Assembly (NCBI RefSeq): GCF_001425685.1
Contig: NZ_LMCY01000005.1
Location: 124,271 to 188,270, forward strand
Direction of reading: 5' to 3'
From: Massilia sp. Root335
GTDB taxonomy: Bacteria; Pseudomonadota; Gammaproteobacteria; Burkholderiales; Burkholderiaceae_D
DNA length: 64,000 nucleotides
Part shown: positions 28,304 through 36,691 of the stretch, piece after piece
Layout: each line of letters opens with the position of its first letter
Numbering within the stretch: position 1 is the first letter of the stretch
Made by a program: the position numbers and the translations under genes
The notes under the pieces: model-generated
What the model was told of the DNA's origin: nothing
Database searches by the model: none
What the model saw: the letters and a program-made list of their open reading frames with translations, nothing else

Positions 28304-29470
28304 ATGCAAAATCATCTGCCCGTTCGTACCGCCAGCTCGCGCGACATCGCATTGTCGCAAGCCCAGTCGCTTGCCTTGCCGCTCCTGTTTACGGTGTTCG
28401 GCGTGATCATGGGTTCCTGGGCCGGCCGTGTTCCCGCGATGGCCCAACGCGTGCACGTGTCGCACGCGGCGTTGTCGATGATTCTTCTCTGCGGCGGACT
28501 CGGCGCCGTTCTGTCGTACCCTATTTCATCGCGCATGATGGGTTCGCTCGGCGCGCGCAAGACCATGCTGTTTTCCGGCATGGCCCTGCTGGCCGTGCTG
28601 ATCGCCATCGGCGCCGCGCCGACCGTTCCCTTGCTGATGATGGCGGTGCTGAGCCTCGGTATCACCGCCAGCACCTTCGACGTCGCCGTCAACTCGGCCG
28701 CGACCGGACGCGAAAAGCAGACCGGCAAATCGGAACTGTCGAAGCTGCACGGCCTCGGCTGCGCCGGCGGTCTGGCGGGGGCAACCCTGGGCAGCCTGAT
28801 GGCCAGCCTGCACATCGCACCGGCGACCCACTTCGTGATGCTGGCCGGTCCGCTGGCCCTGGTCCTGTACTTCGGCTTTTCCCTGCTGGACGCGACGGAT
28901 GCCGGCGAAACCGTCGAGAAAAAATCGTTGTCGCTGCCGCGCGGCCCGCTGCTGTTCCTGGGCGCCATCGGTTTCCTCGGCTCGATGGCGGAAGGCAGCA
29001 TCGCCGACTGGAGCGGCGTGTTCCTGAAAGAGCATTTCGGTGCGTCGGATGGCCTGGCGCCGCTGGCCCTGTCCGCGTTCTCCGTCATGATGCTGCTGGC
29101 CCGCCTCGTCGGCGACAAGCTCAAGGCCCGCCACGGCGCCCGTCCCCTGGTCACCAGCGGCTCGATGCTGGGTGCCGCCGGCCTGTTCTTTGCCGTGCTG
29201 TCGCCGAATGCCTATGTCGCCCTGTTCGGCTTCGCCGTCGCCGGCATGGGCATGGCGCTGGTGTTCCCGTTCGTGTTCAGCGCCGCCGGCGCGCAAGGTC
29301 CGGCGGCATTGGCCGGCGTGGCGAGCATGGCCTACAGCGGCAGCCTGATGGGCCCGCCGGTAATCGGTGCCATCGCGCAAGGCCTGGGCATGCAGGTCGC
29401 CATCGCCTACATCGGCGCCCTGGCTGCCCTCATCGCCTTCGTGGCCAGCCGTTCGCGCCTGCTGAAGTAA
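28304..29470 (+). CDS. MFS transporter (YbjJ-like)
   Basis: A 388-residue inner-membrane permease of the major facilitator superfamily with about twelve helices. The segments IMGSWAGRVPAMAQRVHVSH and SSRMMGSLGARKTMLFSGMA resemble the YbjJ group, which often carries sugars or small acids; the substrate is not known. The chosen ATG (MQNHLPV) lies in an AT-rich stretch without a clear ribosome-binding site. An alternative in-frame start 42 bases upstream is no better. Confidence 0.85.
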   Translation: MQNHLPVRTASSRDIALSQAQSLALPLLFTVFGVIMGSWAGRVPAMAQRVHVSHAALSMILLCGGLGAVLSYPISSRMMGSLGARKTMLFSGMALLAVLIAIGAAPTVPLLMMAVLSLGITASTFDVAVNSAATGREKQTGKSELSKLHGLGCAGGLAGATLGSLMASLHIAPATHFVMLAGPLALVLYFGFSLLDATDAGETVEKKSLSLPRGPLLFLGAIGFLGSMAEGSIADWSGVFLKEHFGASDGLAPLALSAFSVMMLLARLVGDKLKARHGARPLVTSGSMLGAAGLFFAVLSPNAYVALFGFAVAGMGMALVFPFVFSAAGAQGPAALAGVASMAYSGSLMGPPVIGAIAQGLGMQVAIAYIGALAALIAFVASRSRLLK

Positions 29471-29588
29471 TCTTTGCCGTCCGGCGCGCGCTGTTTGCGC
29501 TGTGCCAAGCCCGCGCGAATTCCGAAGAACTCCAGTACGCCTGCGTACTCCAAGCAACGTCACTCGTCTGCTCAGGATCGGAGTCTTC

Positions 29589-30215
29589 ATGCAAAGCGAA
29601 ATCGATGCCGTGTCCGTCGTCTGGTTCCACGACCGCCAGCTGCGTGAACGCGATTGGCCGGTGATGTCCCAAGGTGCCGGCCCGGGCGGCGGCGTGTGGG
29701 CATGGATCGATGACAACCACCGCTACAACGGCCTGCTGTGGCGCGAGGAAGACCGGGCGCGCCGGCTGGACGTGCCACCCGCCGAGATCGCGGCCGGCAA
29801 GCGCCTGATCGACCGCTACAACCAGAAGCGCAACGACGCGGTCGAGGCCATCGACGAAACGCTGCTGGCTTGCCTGAACCAGGTCGTCTGCCAGCCCGGC
29901 GCCCGGCTCTCGAGCGAAACGGCGGGCGCCATGGTCGACCGCCTGTCGATCCTGGCCCTCAAGATCCACCACATGCGCGCGCAGGCGCAACGCGCCGCTG
30001 CGGACGAAGACCACGTCCGCGCCTGCACCGGCAAGCTCGAGCGGCTGCTCACGCAGCGCCAGGACCTGATGTCCTGCCTCGACCTCCTGCTCGCGGAGGC
30101 GCGGGCCGGACAGGCATATTTCAAGCTCTATCGCCAGTTCAAGATGTACAACGATCCCGCGCTCAATCCCTATCTGAACGGCCAGGCGCCGCGGAATGGA
30201 CGGGCGACGCCGTGA
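29589..30215 (+). CDS. DUF4254 domain protein
   Basis: A 208-residue helical cytoplasmic protein. The pattern NHRYNGLLWREEDRAR, IAAGKRLIDRYNQKRND and AIDETLL matches DUF4254, which occurs in cell-surface glycan clusters next to GT2 and GT9 genes. The reaction is unknown. GGAG lies 6 bases before the ATG. Its stop codon overlaps the GTG start of the glycosyltransferase gene, showing translational coupling. Confidence 0.85.
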   Translation: MQSEIDAVSVVWFHDRQLRERDWPVMSQGAGPGGGVWAWIDDNHRYNGLLWREEDRARRLDVPPAEIAAGKRLIDRYNQKRNDAVEAIDETLLACLNQVVCQPGARLSSETAGAMVDRLSILALKIHHMRAQAQRAAADEDHVRACTGKLERLLTQRQDLMSCLDLLLAEARAGQAYFKLYRQFKMYNDPALNPYLNGQAPRNGRATP

Positions 30216-31057
30216 GCGAGACGATCGACGTCCTGATCCCGACCCGCAACCGGCCCGCGGCGCTCGCCGTCACGTTGACGGCACTCGGCGCCCAGACCTG
30301 GCCGGCCTTGCGCATCGTGCTTGCCGACCAGTCGGACGAGGAGGGCGCGTGCGCACGGGGCGAAGTGCAGGCGGTCTTGCGCTACCTTCGCGCGTGCGGG
30401 CGCAGCGTCGATACGTTCCGGCGTCCGCGCCGCCGCGGCATGGCCGAACAGCGCGCATTCCTGCTGGCCCAGGTGCGCGCCGCCTGCTGCCTGTTCGTCG
30501 ACGACGACGTCATCCTCGAACCGGACCTGGTCGCCCGGTTACACGCCGTCATGCGCGCGGAACGGTGCGGCCTCGTCGGCAGTGCATTGCACGGATTGAG
30601 CTACCTGGGACAACTACGGCCGATGCAGGAGACAATCGAATTCTGGGACGGACCCGTGATGCCGGAAACGATACGCCCCGGCAGTCCGGCATGGGCACGT
30701 CATCACCTGCACAGCGCCGCCAACTTGTTCCACGTGCAGTCCCGCCTGAAACATGAGCGCGGGGCGACCCGGCGCTACAAGATTGCGTGGGTAGGCGGAT
30801 GCGTGATGTTCGATACGGCCAAGCTGAAGGCCGCGGGCGGCTTCGACTTCTGGCGCAAGCTGCCGGCCCAGCATTGCGGCGAAGATGTGCTGGCCCAGCA
30901 GCGCGTCATGGCCCGTTATGGCGGCTGTGCCATCCTGCCGTCCGGTGCGTATCACATGGAACTGCCGACGACGATCACGGCGCGGGCCATCGACGCGCCG
31001 TATGTGCTGCCGCTGGCCGATCCGCCGGCGGACTGTGTACCGGGGCCGCACGGATGA
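30212..31057 (+). CDS. Family 2 (GT-A fold) glycosyltransferase
   Basis: The product has 281 residues from the GTG embedded in the previous stop codon (GTGA). The opening IDVLIPTRNRPAALAVTLTA and the metal-binding acidic motif in CLFVDDDVILEPDLVARL are typical of GT2 enzymes. There is also a galactosyltransferase-like WVGGCVMFDTAKLKAAGGFD segment near 200. It transfers a nucleotide-activated sugar onto an unknown acceptor. It probably acts with the DUF4254 protein and the convergent GT9 gene in a surface glycan. Confidence 0.9.
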   Translation: MSETIDVLIPTRNRPAALAVTLTALGAQTWPALRIVLADQSDEEGACARGEVQAVLRYLRACGRSVDTFRRPRRRGMAEQRAFLLAQVRAACCLFVDDDVILEPDLVARLHAVMRAERCGLVGSALHGLSYLGQLRPMQETIEFWDGPVMPETIRPGSPAWARHHLHSAANLFHVQSRLKHERGATRRYKIAWVGGCVMFDTAKLKAAGGFDFWRKLPAQHCGEDVLAQQRVMARYGGCAILPSGAYHMELPTTITARAIDAPYVLPLADPPADCVPGPHG

Positions 31058-31114
31058 CCTGACGCGAGATTGCGGGCCCTGCCGGCGCCGAGGTCCGCTC
31101 ACCGATCACTATCG

Positions 31115-32167
31115 CTACCAGTACGGCCACATGCCGGCACTGCGCTGACGGCTCGGCGCCGTGTCGGAGAGTAAGGCGCGTGCATGTTCCAGTACCACCT
31201 GTGCGCGTTCCGCCCCCGGGTCCCAGATGCAGCGGTGCTTGTGACGGTCGAGTGGCGCCCAGCGGGCGATGTCGGCCTTGCTGAACACGACGACGCTCTT
31301 GAGCTTGAGGCCGGCCGCGATGTGGGAAACGCCTGTGTCGTTGCAGAGCAATAGCCTGGCATCGCGCAGCAGGACGGCCATCGCACCGATGGAGATCGGG
31401 GCGGCGGCGTCGAGCGGCGTGTGCTGCATGCGGTCCGCGACGTCGGCCGTCAGGTCCGCTTCTTCGGCCGATCCTGTCAACACTACCTTGAGGCCGAATT
31501 CGGCCGCCAGGCGATCGCCGACCTCGGCAAACAGGTGCGCCGGCCAGCATGTGTCCCGCTTGCGTGCGCCAGGATGGATGCACAGGTATTCGCCGGGAAC
31601 GAGCGTGCCGCCGAGGCCGCTTTTACGCCATTCATCCTCGTCCTGCCGCGACAGCGGGAATTCCAGGTGCACCTCCGTCGATGGCGCGCCCAGCTGTTCC
31701 ATCAGGGACAGCAGCCGTTCCGGCTCCGCACCGATTTCCGGATAGGGAAACAGGACGGTGCGGTCGCGGACGACGGGACCGCCGCGACAAAACCCGGCCA
31801 TGACCTGCGCACCGAAACCGCTGACGATGTCATTGCTCACGTCGCCACTTCCGTGCAACTGGAGTGCCAATGCGAACTGGCGGGTGCAGAGGCCCGTGTA
31901 GAAATGCGCGAGCGCTTCCTGCCGCACCGGTTGCTCGGGCAGCAGGGGATGGCCGGGAAAGGCGATGAATTCATCCACGTACGTGTCGAACCGGTCCGCA
32001 AATTGCTGCGCCCAGGGCAGGCCCACCAGCGCGATGTGGGCGCGCGGCAGGGCGGCGCGGAGCGTACGCAGCGCCGGCACCGCGCACAGCATATCGCCCA
32101 GGTGAAGGGCGCGGAATACCACAACCGACGACGGATCGAGGCGCTGCAGCAATGGTCGACGGTACAC
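31115..32167 (-). CDS. Family 9 glycosyltransferase (ADP-heptose:LPS heptosyltransferase-like)
   Basis: A 350-residue GT-B enzyme. Conserved stretches are VVVFRALHLGDMLCAVPAL at the N-terminus, CIHPGARKRDTCWP, and the donor-site LLLCNDTGVSHIAAGLKLK. Family members move heptose onto lipopolysaccharide core. The GTG start has AAAGGAGG just upstream, while ATG starts further up have none. It is the last gene of a small minus-strand operon with the 152- and 48-residue genes. Confidence 0.9.
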   Translation of the reverse strand: MYRRPLLQRLDPSSVVVFRALHLGDMLCAVPALRTLRAALPRAHIALVGLPWAQQFADRFDTYVDEFIAFPGHPLLPEQPVRQEALAHFYTGLCTRQFALALQLHGSGDVSNDIVSGFGAQVMAGFCRGGPVVRDRTVLFPYPEIGAEPERLLSLMEQLGAPSTEVHLEFPLSRQDEDEWRKSGLGGTLVPGEYLCIHPGARKRDTCWPAHLFAEVGDRLAAEFGLKVVLTGSAEEADLTADVADRMQHTPLDAAAPISIGAMAVLLRDARLLLCNDTGVSHIAAGLKLKSVVVFSKADIARWAPLDRHKHRCIWDPGAERAQVVLEHARALLSDTAPSRQRSAGMWPYW

Positions 32168-32195
32168 GTTTTCCTCCTTTGACGAGGCATCTGCC

Positions 32196-32654
32196 CTACA
32201 CACGCGACAGGCAGTCGAGGACATTGCACGTGATGCGCTCCGGCTGGCGATCCCGGCCGGCGTCGAGCACTTGCGCCCAGTGGGTCGTCCCGGCCGGGAA
32301 CACGGTGCCGGTGTCGCGCCGCTCGCGCCGCGGGCGCACGACGAACAGGGCGCTCCCGTCGCCGCGGGTGAGATCGAATGTGGTCTTGCTGCCATCCTCT
32401 TCGAAGTCGGCGATGTAGACGGCCGAGGGCCAGTCCCGTGGAATCGGAAAGTGATAGGCCGGCCAGTTCCAGTCCACGTCCGGCGCGGCGCCGGCTGTCC
32501 ATGCGCCGGGCAGCCAGTCGCTGCGCAGCATCCATATCGGTCCGTCGCCCCAGCGGTGGAAGGTGACGCGGAAACGGCGGCTGTCGGTGGACACGTGCAG
32601 GATCAGCGTGGCGCCGGGCAGCACGCTGGCCCGTTCCGGATACGCGCGGATCAT
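32196..32654 (-). CDS. Short protein like the N-terminal domain of dimethylformamidase-beta-like proteins
   Basis: The 152-residue product from the ATG 8 bases after GGAG begins MIRAYPERASVLPGATLILH and contains FHRWGDGPIWMLRSDW and PRDWPSAVYIADFEEDG. This resembles the beta-sandwich N-terminus of N,N-dimethylformamidase large-subunit-like proteins, but the catalytic C-terminal part is absent. It may be a truncated paralogue or an independent binding protein. The ATG overlaps the stop codon of the 48-codon gene (ATGA), so it is translated in an operon. Confidence 0.6.
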   Translation of the reverse strand: MIRAYPERASVLPGATLILHVSTDSRRFRVTFHRWGDGPIWMLRSDWLPGAWTAGAAPDVDWNWPAYHFPIPRDWPSAVYIADFEEDGSKTTFDLTRGDGSALFVVRPRRERRDTGTVFPAGTTHWAQVLDAGRDRQPERITCNVLDCLSRV

Positions 32655-32797
32655 GTGGGCAGCTCCGGTTCGATCCGTTTGGTCACGAGGAAAGGCGGTA
32701 TCGCGAGGGCGTGCGGGGGCAGGCGGCGAAACCATTCGCGCTGCCTGACGCGTGCATTGATCCGGTTAATACCGAGTACGACGGGAACATCGGTCAT
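32651..32797 (-). CDS. 48-residue small protein heading a glycosyltransferase operon
   Basis: Short gene starting MTDVPVVLGINRINARVRQ and ending FLVTKRIEPELPT. A strong AGGAGGAG precedes its ATG, and its stop overlaps the next ATG as ATGA, so translation is credible despite the length. It is basic, has no membrane segment and no recognised family. It could be a leader peptide or a small partner of the next proteins. Confidence 0.6.
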   Translation of the reverse strand: MTDVPVVLGINRINARVRQREWFRRLPPHALAIPPFLVTKRIEPELPT

Positions 32798-32916
32798 CGT
32801 CTCCTCCTGGTTCGATTGCGATGCAACGGTCCAGCTAAGTCTTGGAGCACGATGAGCTGGATTAGTTCATCCATTCGGTGCGGCGAAAGGCGGTATCATC
32901 TTCGGTAGCCCCCTTG

Positions 32917-33753
32917 ATGACCGGATATCCCATGCTCCAGACGCCCGCCTCGTTCACGCCCCTGATGGCCCCGCAGCAGGATGCCGCCCCGCTGTCCTTC
33001 GTCTTCCACGGCGGTCGGCTGCTCGTGCGCGAGGCCGACCTCGGCCTGCCCGACGAGGCCGCGGTGCGCAGCCTCGCGCTCGATCCGCAGCGGCTGCAAC
33101 CGGTCGGCCTGCTGGAGGGGCGCTATTGCCAGACCGCCTGGGTCGACGACGAGGCGCAGGCACCGTCCGGCTACGCCTGGCGCGGGTTGCGTTCGCTGTT
33201 CGGCGAGTTCGATGAGGCCCGGCTCGGCGTGGCCGCGCGCGCGGTTCAGGTCGCCGAATGGGCGCGCACCCACCGTTTTTGCGGCGCCTGCGGCAGCGGC
33301 ACCGTGCTGGCGGCGGGCGAACGCTGCTTCAAGTGCGTGAACTGCGGCCACATGGCGTATCCGCGCATCTCGCCGGCGATGATGGTCCTGATCCGCAACG
33401 GCGACAAAGTGCTGCTGGCGCTGCACACCCAGTCGGCGGTAAAGCGCTTCGTGCCGCTGGCCGGCTTTCTGGAAGCCGGCGAAACGATCGAGGAAGCCGT
33501 GCACCGCGAGGTGTTCGAGGAAGTCGGCCTGCGCGTGCACAACCTGCGCTATTTCGGCAGCCAGTCGTGGCCGTTCCCGCACTCGCTCATGATCGCGTTC
33601 ACGGCCGATTACCTGGACGGCGACATCCGCACCGATCCCAACGAGATCCTCGAGGCGCGCTGGTTCGGCCCGGATGACGAGTGGCCCGAGCGCGTGCCGC
33701 ACGTGTCGGTGTCGAGCATGCTGGTCGACAGCCATCGTCCGGCCGGACGCTGA
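32917..33753 (+). CDS. nudC: NAD(+) diphosphatase (Nudix, NudC)
   Basis: Hydrolyses NADH/NAD+ to NMN and AMP, and removes NAD caps from RNA in some species. It has 278 residues from the MTGYPM start; a start 15 bases later is also possible. A four-cysteine zinc ribbon (CGAC and CVNC) is present. The Nudix box GFLEAGETIEEAVHREVFEE then VG has the full G-x5-E-x7-RE-x2-EE-x-G pattern. The NudC-specific SQSWPFPHSLM follows. There is no clear ribosome-binding site. Confidence 0.93.
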   Translation: MTGYPMLQTPASFTPLMAPQQDAAPLSFVFHGGRLLVREADLGLPDEAAVRSLALDPQRLQPVGLLEGRYCQTAWVDDEAQAPSGYAWRGLRSLFGEFDEARLGVAARAVQVAEWARTHRFCGACGSGTVLAAGERCFKCVNCGHMAYPRISPAMMVLIRNGDKVLLALHTQSAVKRFVPLAGFLEAGETIEEAVHREVFEEVGLRVHNLRYFGSQSWPFPHSLMIAFTADYLDGDIRTDPNEILEARWFGPDDEWPERVPHVSVSSMLVDSHRPAGR

Positions 33754-33792
33754 GGCCGCGCAGGGGGACGCGCGGCCCCGGCGCGGCCGGCA

Positions 33793-34671
33793 TCAGGGCA
33801 GCGGCGTGGCCGCGGCCGCGATCCTGCCTTCCACGCGCAGCGCCAGCGGCAGTTCTTCCGGCCGGGTGCCGGTGCTGCGCATGCGCACGACACGCTGCAT
33901 CAGGTCGAACCAGAAGGGCGCGCCGAACAGCGCCGTCGACGCCGTGACGAACCAGCCGGCGACCTGCAGCGCGAAGTCGGCGCCGGGCACCGGCGGGAAG
34001 CGGGTCCACCCGATCGGCAGCGCCATCAGGGCGTCGAATACGGCCGGGTCGAGCGCACCGGGGGCGTCGCGCAGGTGCGCGGCCAGCGAGGGTTGCTGCC
34101 ACAGGGTGCGGAACAGGTGGATGCTGTCGATGTTGAACAGGATCGCCAGCAGCAGCGCCAGCAGCAGCGAGATCAGCAGCTGCCGCCGTTTATAGGTGCC
34201 GGACATGCGCGCCATGGCGTTGTCGAACCAGCCGGCCAGCATGTCCTGGAATTGCTGCAGGTCGCGCGCGCGGCCGTACAGCCCGCGCATCACCTGCCGG
34301 AGCTGCGGATCGGGGATCGTCTCGATTGCGCCGGCAAGCTGGATGAAGTCGCCCGGCACTTTCCACAGGCTGTCCACCAGGGCAATCGCAAAATGCGCCG
34401 GTTCGATGTACGATGGCCGGGTACGCATGTCCCGCTCGTTCGGCGCGATGCCGTCCGTGTGCGGGTTGACCAGCGGATGCATGTAGACGGCCCGCGCCAG
34501 GGCGTCGAAGCACGGGTCGTTGAGCATGCTTTTGACACCCGCCAGCAGGGTGTTGGCACGCAACCGGAACGCCGCGGCCAGCGCTTCCTGCAAGGTGCTG
34601 ACGATCAGGGCGACCGTGCCATAACAAAATGTCAGGCCGATCGCGACTTCCAGGACAGTGCTTCCAAGCAT
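33793..34671 (-). CDS. Integral membrane protein of unknown function
   Basis: The 292-residue product is read from the ATG that follows GGGAGA. Hydrophobic segments lie near the N-terminus (LEVAIGLTFCYGTVALIV), in the middle (LLISLLLALLLAILFNI) and near residue 245 (ADFALQVAGWFVTASTALF). The region between the first two is helical and soluble. No domain is recognised. It diverges from folE. Confidence 0.7.
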   Translation of the reverse strand: MLGSTVLEVAIGLTFCYGTVALIVSTLQEALAAAFRLRANTLLAGVKSMLNDPCFDALARAVYMHPLVNPHTDGIAPNERDMRTRPSYIEPAHFAIALVDSLWKVPGDFIQLAGAIETIPDPQLRQVMRGLYGRARDLQQFQDMLAGWFDNAMARMSGTYKRRQLLISLLLALLLAILFNIDSIHLFRTLWQQPSLAAHLRDAPGALDPAVFDALMALPIGWTRFPPVPGADFALQVAGWFVTASTALFGAPFWFDLMQRVVRMRSTGTRPEELPLALRVEGRIAAAATPLP

Positions 34672-34821
34672 GGATGTTCTCCCGCGCAGTGACAAGGACG
34701 TCGACTACGCTAGCGCATCGGCGACGGAGTGGAGTCCGATTTGCGCAAGGAAGCTGCCGCCATCTGTGGATCTGCCCCATTTTCTATATACTCTCGGCAA
34801 TCGAAAATTTTAGGATTCACC

Positions 34822-35388
34822 ATGTCTGACAAAGAAGTCTTCACCGAGAACGACTGGCGCCGCCTGTTGTCCAGCCTTGGCGAAGATCCCAACCGCTCCG
34901 GCCTGCACGAGACCCCCGCGCGTGTCGCCAAGGCCTGGAAACACTGGACTTCCGGCTACGACCAGGACCCGGTCGAGATCCTCAAGGCCTTCGAAGATGG
35001 CGCCGAGGAATACAACGAATTGATCGTGGTGCGCGGCATTCCGGTCTACAGCCATTGCGAACACCACCTGGCGCCGTTCTTCGGCAAGGCGACGGTGGGC
35101 TATCTGCCGAACGGCAAGATCGTCGGGCTGTCGAAGCTGACCCGTCTCGTCGACGTGTTCTCCAAGCGCCTGCAGGTGCAGGAACGCCTGACGGTGCAAA
35201 TCGCCAATACGCTGATGGAAGTGCTGGAACCGAAAGCCGTGGGCGTCGTCATCAAATGCCGCCACATGTGCATGGAAAGCCGCGGCATCCGCACGCCGGG
35301 CGAGGAAACCATCACCTCGACCCTGCTGGGTGAACTGCAGCCGAACCTGGCGCTGCGCACCGAATTCCTGTCGCTGGCCCGCGACTGA
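34822..35388 (+). CDS. folE: GTP cyclohydrolase I
   Basis: First step of tetrahydrofolate synthesis: GTP to 7,8-dihydroneopterin triphosphate. The 188-residue protein has the zinc and active-site motifs YSHCEHHLAPFFGKATVGYL, GLSKLTRLVDVFSKRLQVQE and IKCRHMCMESRGI, where Cys, His and Cys bind zinc. AGGA precedes the ATG. The downstream stop is followed by a strong GC hairpin. Confidence 0.97.
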   Translation: MSDKEVFTENDWRRLLSSLGEDPNRSGLHETPARVAKAWKHWTSGYDQDPVEILKAFEDGAEEYNELIVVRGIPVYSHCEHHLAPFFGKATVGYLPNGKIVGLSKLTRLVDVFSKRLQVQERLTVQIANTLMEVLEPKAVGVVIKCRHMCMESRGIRTPGEETITSTLLGELQPNLALRTEFLSLARD

Positions 35389-35394
35389 GCTGCC

Positions 35395-35412
35395 GGGGCG
35401 GCACGCCGCCCC
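35395..35412 (+). terminator. GC hairpin after folE
   Basis: GGGGCGGC-AC-GCCGCCCC begins 7 bases after the folE stop codon. The stem is strong, but there is no T tract, so it may only be a weak or factor-assisted terminator. Confidence 0.35.
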
Positions 35413-35568
35413 ATGATCCCTCCTTTGCCGCCTCGTTTTGCCGGTGGCGCGGCGCCCAGCGCATGCCGCCCGAAAAAAAGGCGCCATGATTCCGAACACG
35501 CTGCTAGACTGTGTATTTACTGGGCGCCCGTGTTCGATCCCGTCGCGACAATGCGCTACGCCCCGTCG

Positions 35569-35594
35569 ATGATCGGGAACCTGTTCCGGATCAT
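35569..35594. promoter_or_regulatory. 26-bp imperfect palindrome in leader of DUF4096 gene
   Basis: ATGATCGGGAAC-CT-GTTCCGGATCAT: 12-base arms with one mismatch. It ends 31 bases upstream of the DUF4096 start codon. It could be an operator for this gene's own product or the remnant of a transposon end. Confidence 0.5.
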
Positions 35595-35625
35595 GTGTCT
35601 CCAAGTGATTTTTGAGGCGATCGAC

Positions 35626-35949
35626 ATGGCCAGGCAAACCTTTCCAAGCGATGTACCGCGTGAACAGTTCGAGACCGTGCGTGAAATGCTGGAAGCGGCG
35701 CGCCGCAAGACCCGGCCGCGCAAGCACGATCTGTACGATGTCTTCTGCGCCGTCCTGTACTTCCTCCACACCGGCAGCGCCTGGCGCAGCATGCCGCCCG
35801 AATTCCCGCCCTGGCGTACCGTGCACGAATATTTCACGCAATGGACGATGCTGCGCGAAGGCGACCGCACCCTGCTCGAGCAGGCGCTCGACCGGCTCGG
35901 ACGCACGGCCGAAATCGCGCGACTGCGCCAGTTGACGGGCCAGCGCTGA
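35626..35949 (+). CDS. Stand-alone transposase N-terminal (DUF4096) protein
   Basis: The 107-residue product contains the DUF4096 domain of IS5/IS4-type transposases, marked by KHDLYDVFCAVLYFLHTGSA then WRSMPPEFPPWRTVHEYF. It ends after about 20 further residues, without the DDE nuclease domain. No inverted repeats or second transposase frame follow. GAGG precedes the ATG. It may be a remnant or a domesticated DNA-binding protein. A palindrome lies just upstream. Confidence 0.7.
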   Translation: MARQTFPSDVPREQFETVREMLEAARRKTRPRKHDLYDVFCAVLYFLHTGSAWRSMPPEFPPWRTVHEYFTQWTMLREGDRTLLEQALDRLGRTAEIARLRQLTGQR

Positions 35950-35964
35950 ACCAGGCCGCGTGAA

Positions 35965-36387
35965 TCAGCGGGAGGCCGCCACCGAGCCTTCCGCCGGCTC
36001 GAACACGAATTTCTTTTTCGCGTCCATGTGGAACACGCCGATCGGCTGCGCCTGGACATTGTCCGATGGCTCAGGCAACTGGCTGCAGTCACGGGTTTCC
36101 ACCTGCCACATCTCATCGCCCGAGCGCAGCAGGAACGCTTCGTCGCCCGTCGAGAACAGCTCGACGTTCAGGTCGGCCAGCGGCGCCTTGCCGAGGTCGA
36201 ACTGGCGCTGGCAGTCCGGCAGGCGCGACGCGATCACGCGCAGGCCCACCTGTCTGCTCCAGAAATAGTCCTGCGTGACGACCACGGTCAGGGCGTGGTC
36301 GCTGCCGTCGATCGTATAGCTGGCCGATTCGTTGACGCAGCCGGCCAGCAGCAAGAGCGGGGTCAACAGGAGCAAGGTGGAGCGCAT
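35965..36387 (-). CDS. Small lipoprotein of unknown function
   Basis: A 140-residue protein with a lipoprotein signal (LLLLTPLLLLAGC) and a mature part of about 120 residues, rich in acidic residues. No family is recognised. An alternative ATG lies 6 bases upstream. It converges with the DUF4096 gene. Confidence 0.65.
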   Translation of the reverse strand: MRSTLLLLTPLLLLAGCVNESASYTIDGSDHALTVVVTQDYFWSRQVGLRVIASRLPDCQRQFDLGKAPLADLNVELFSTGDEAFLLRSGDEMWQVETRDCSQLPEPSDNVQAQPIGVFHMDAKKKFVFEPAEGSVAASR

Positions 36388-36691
36388 GGTCATTTCCGGG
36401 TTAGCGATGCTTCCATGCATCACTGCATGAGTATAGAGCCCTTCAAACATGGACCGCAACGGCGGCCTTTCACGCGTGAATCCAAGTCACTGATTTCTTT
36501 GAAGAATTAGATTCTGGCGCGCTCCGTGATTTTTTGATTTCAGAGATGATGACCAGGATGCTTATGACGCACCGCTGGCCTGGATCAAGGTTTGAAGTGC
36601 GGCGTCGTCCCTTTTTAGCCTCAGCAGGAACCCGTGCGGACCGGGCCGGTCTGACGGTAGCCTGCCATTTCGGAATGGAAGCGAGCCAAGC
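36388..36691. other. Intergenic region upstream of the paoABC-like operon
   Basis: About 300 bases between divergent genes with no recognised gene or palindrome. The operon promoter must lie here but was not assigned. Confidence 0.35.

Noticed and set aside
35569-35949. Intact insertion sequence
   Set aside because: No DDE domain, no flanking terminal inverted repeats or target duplication were found.
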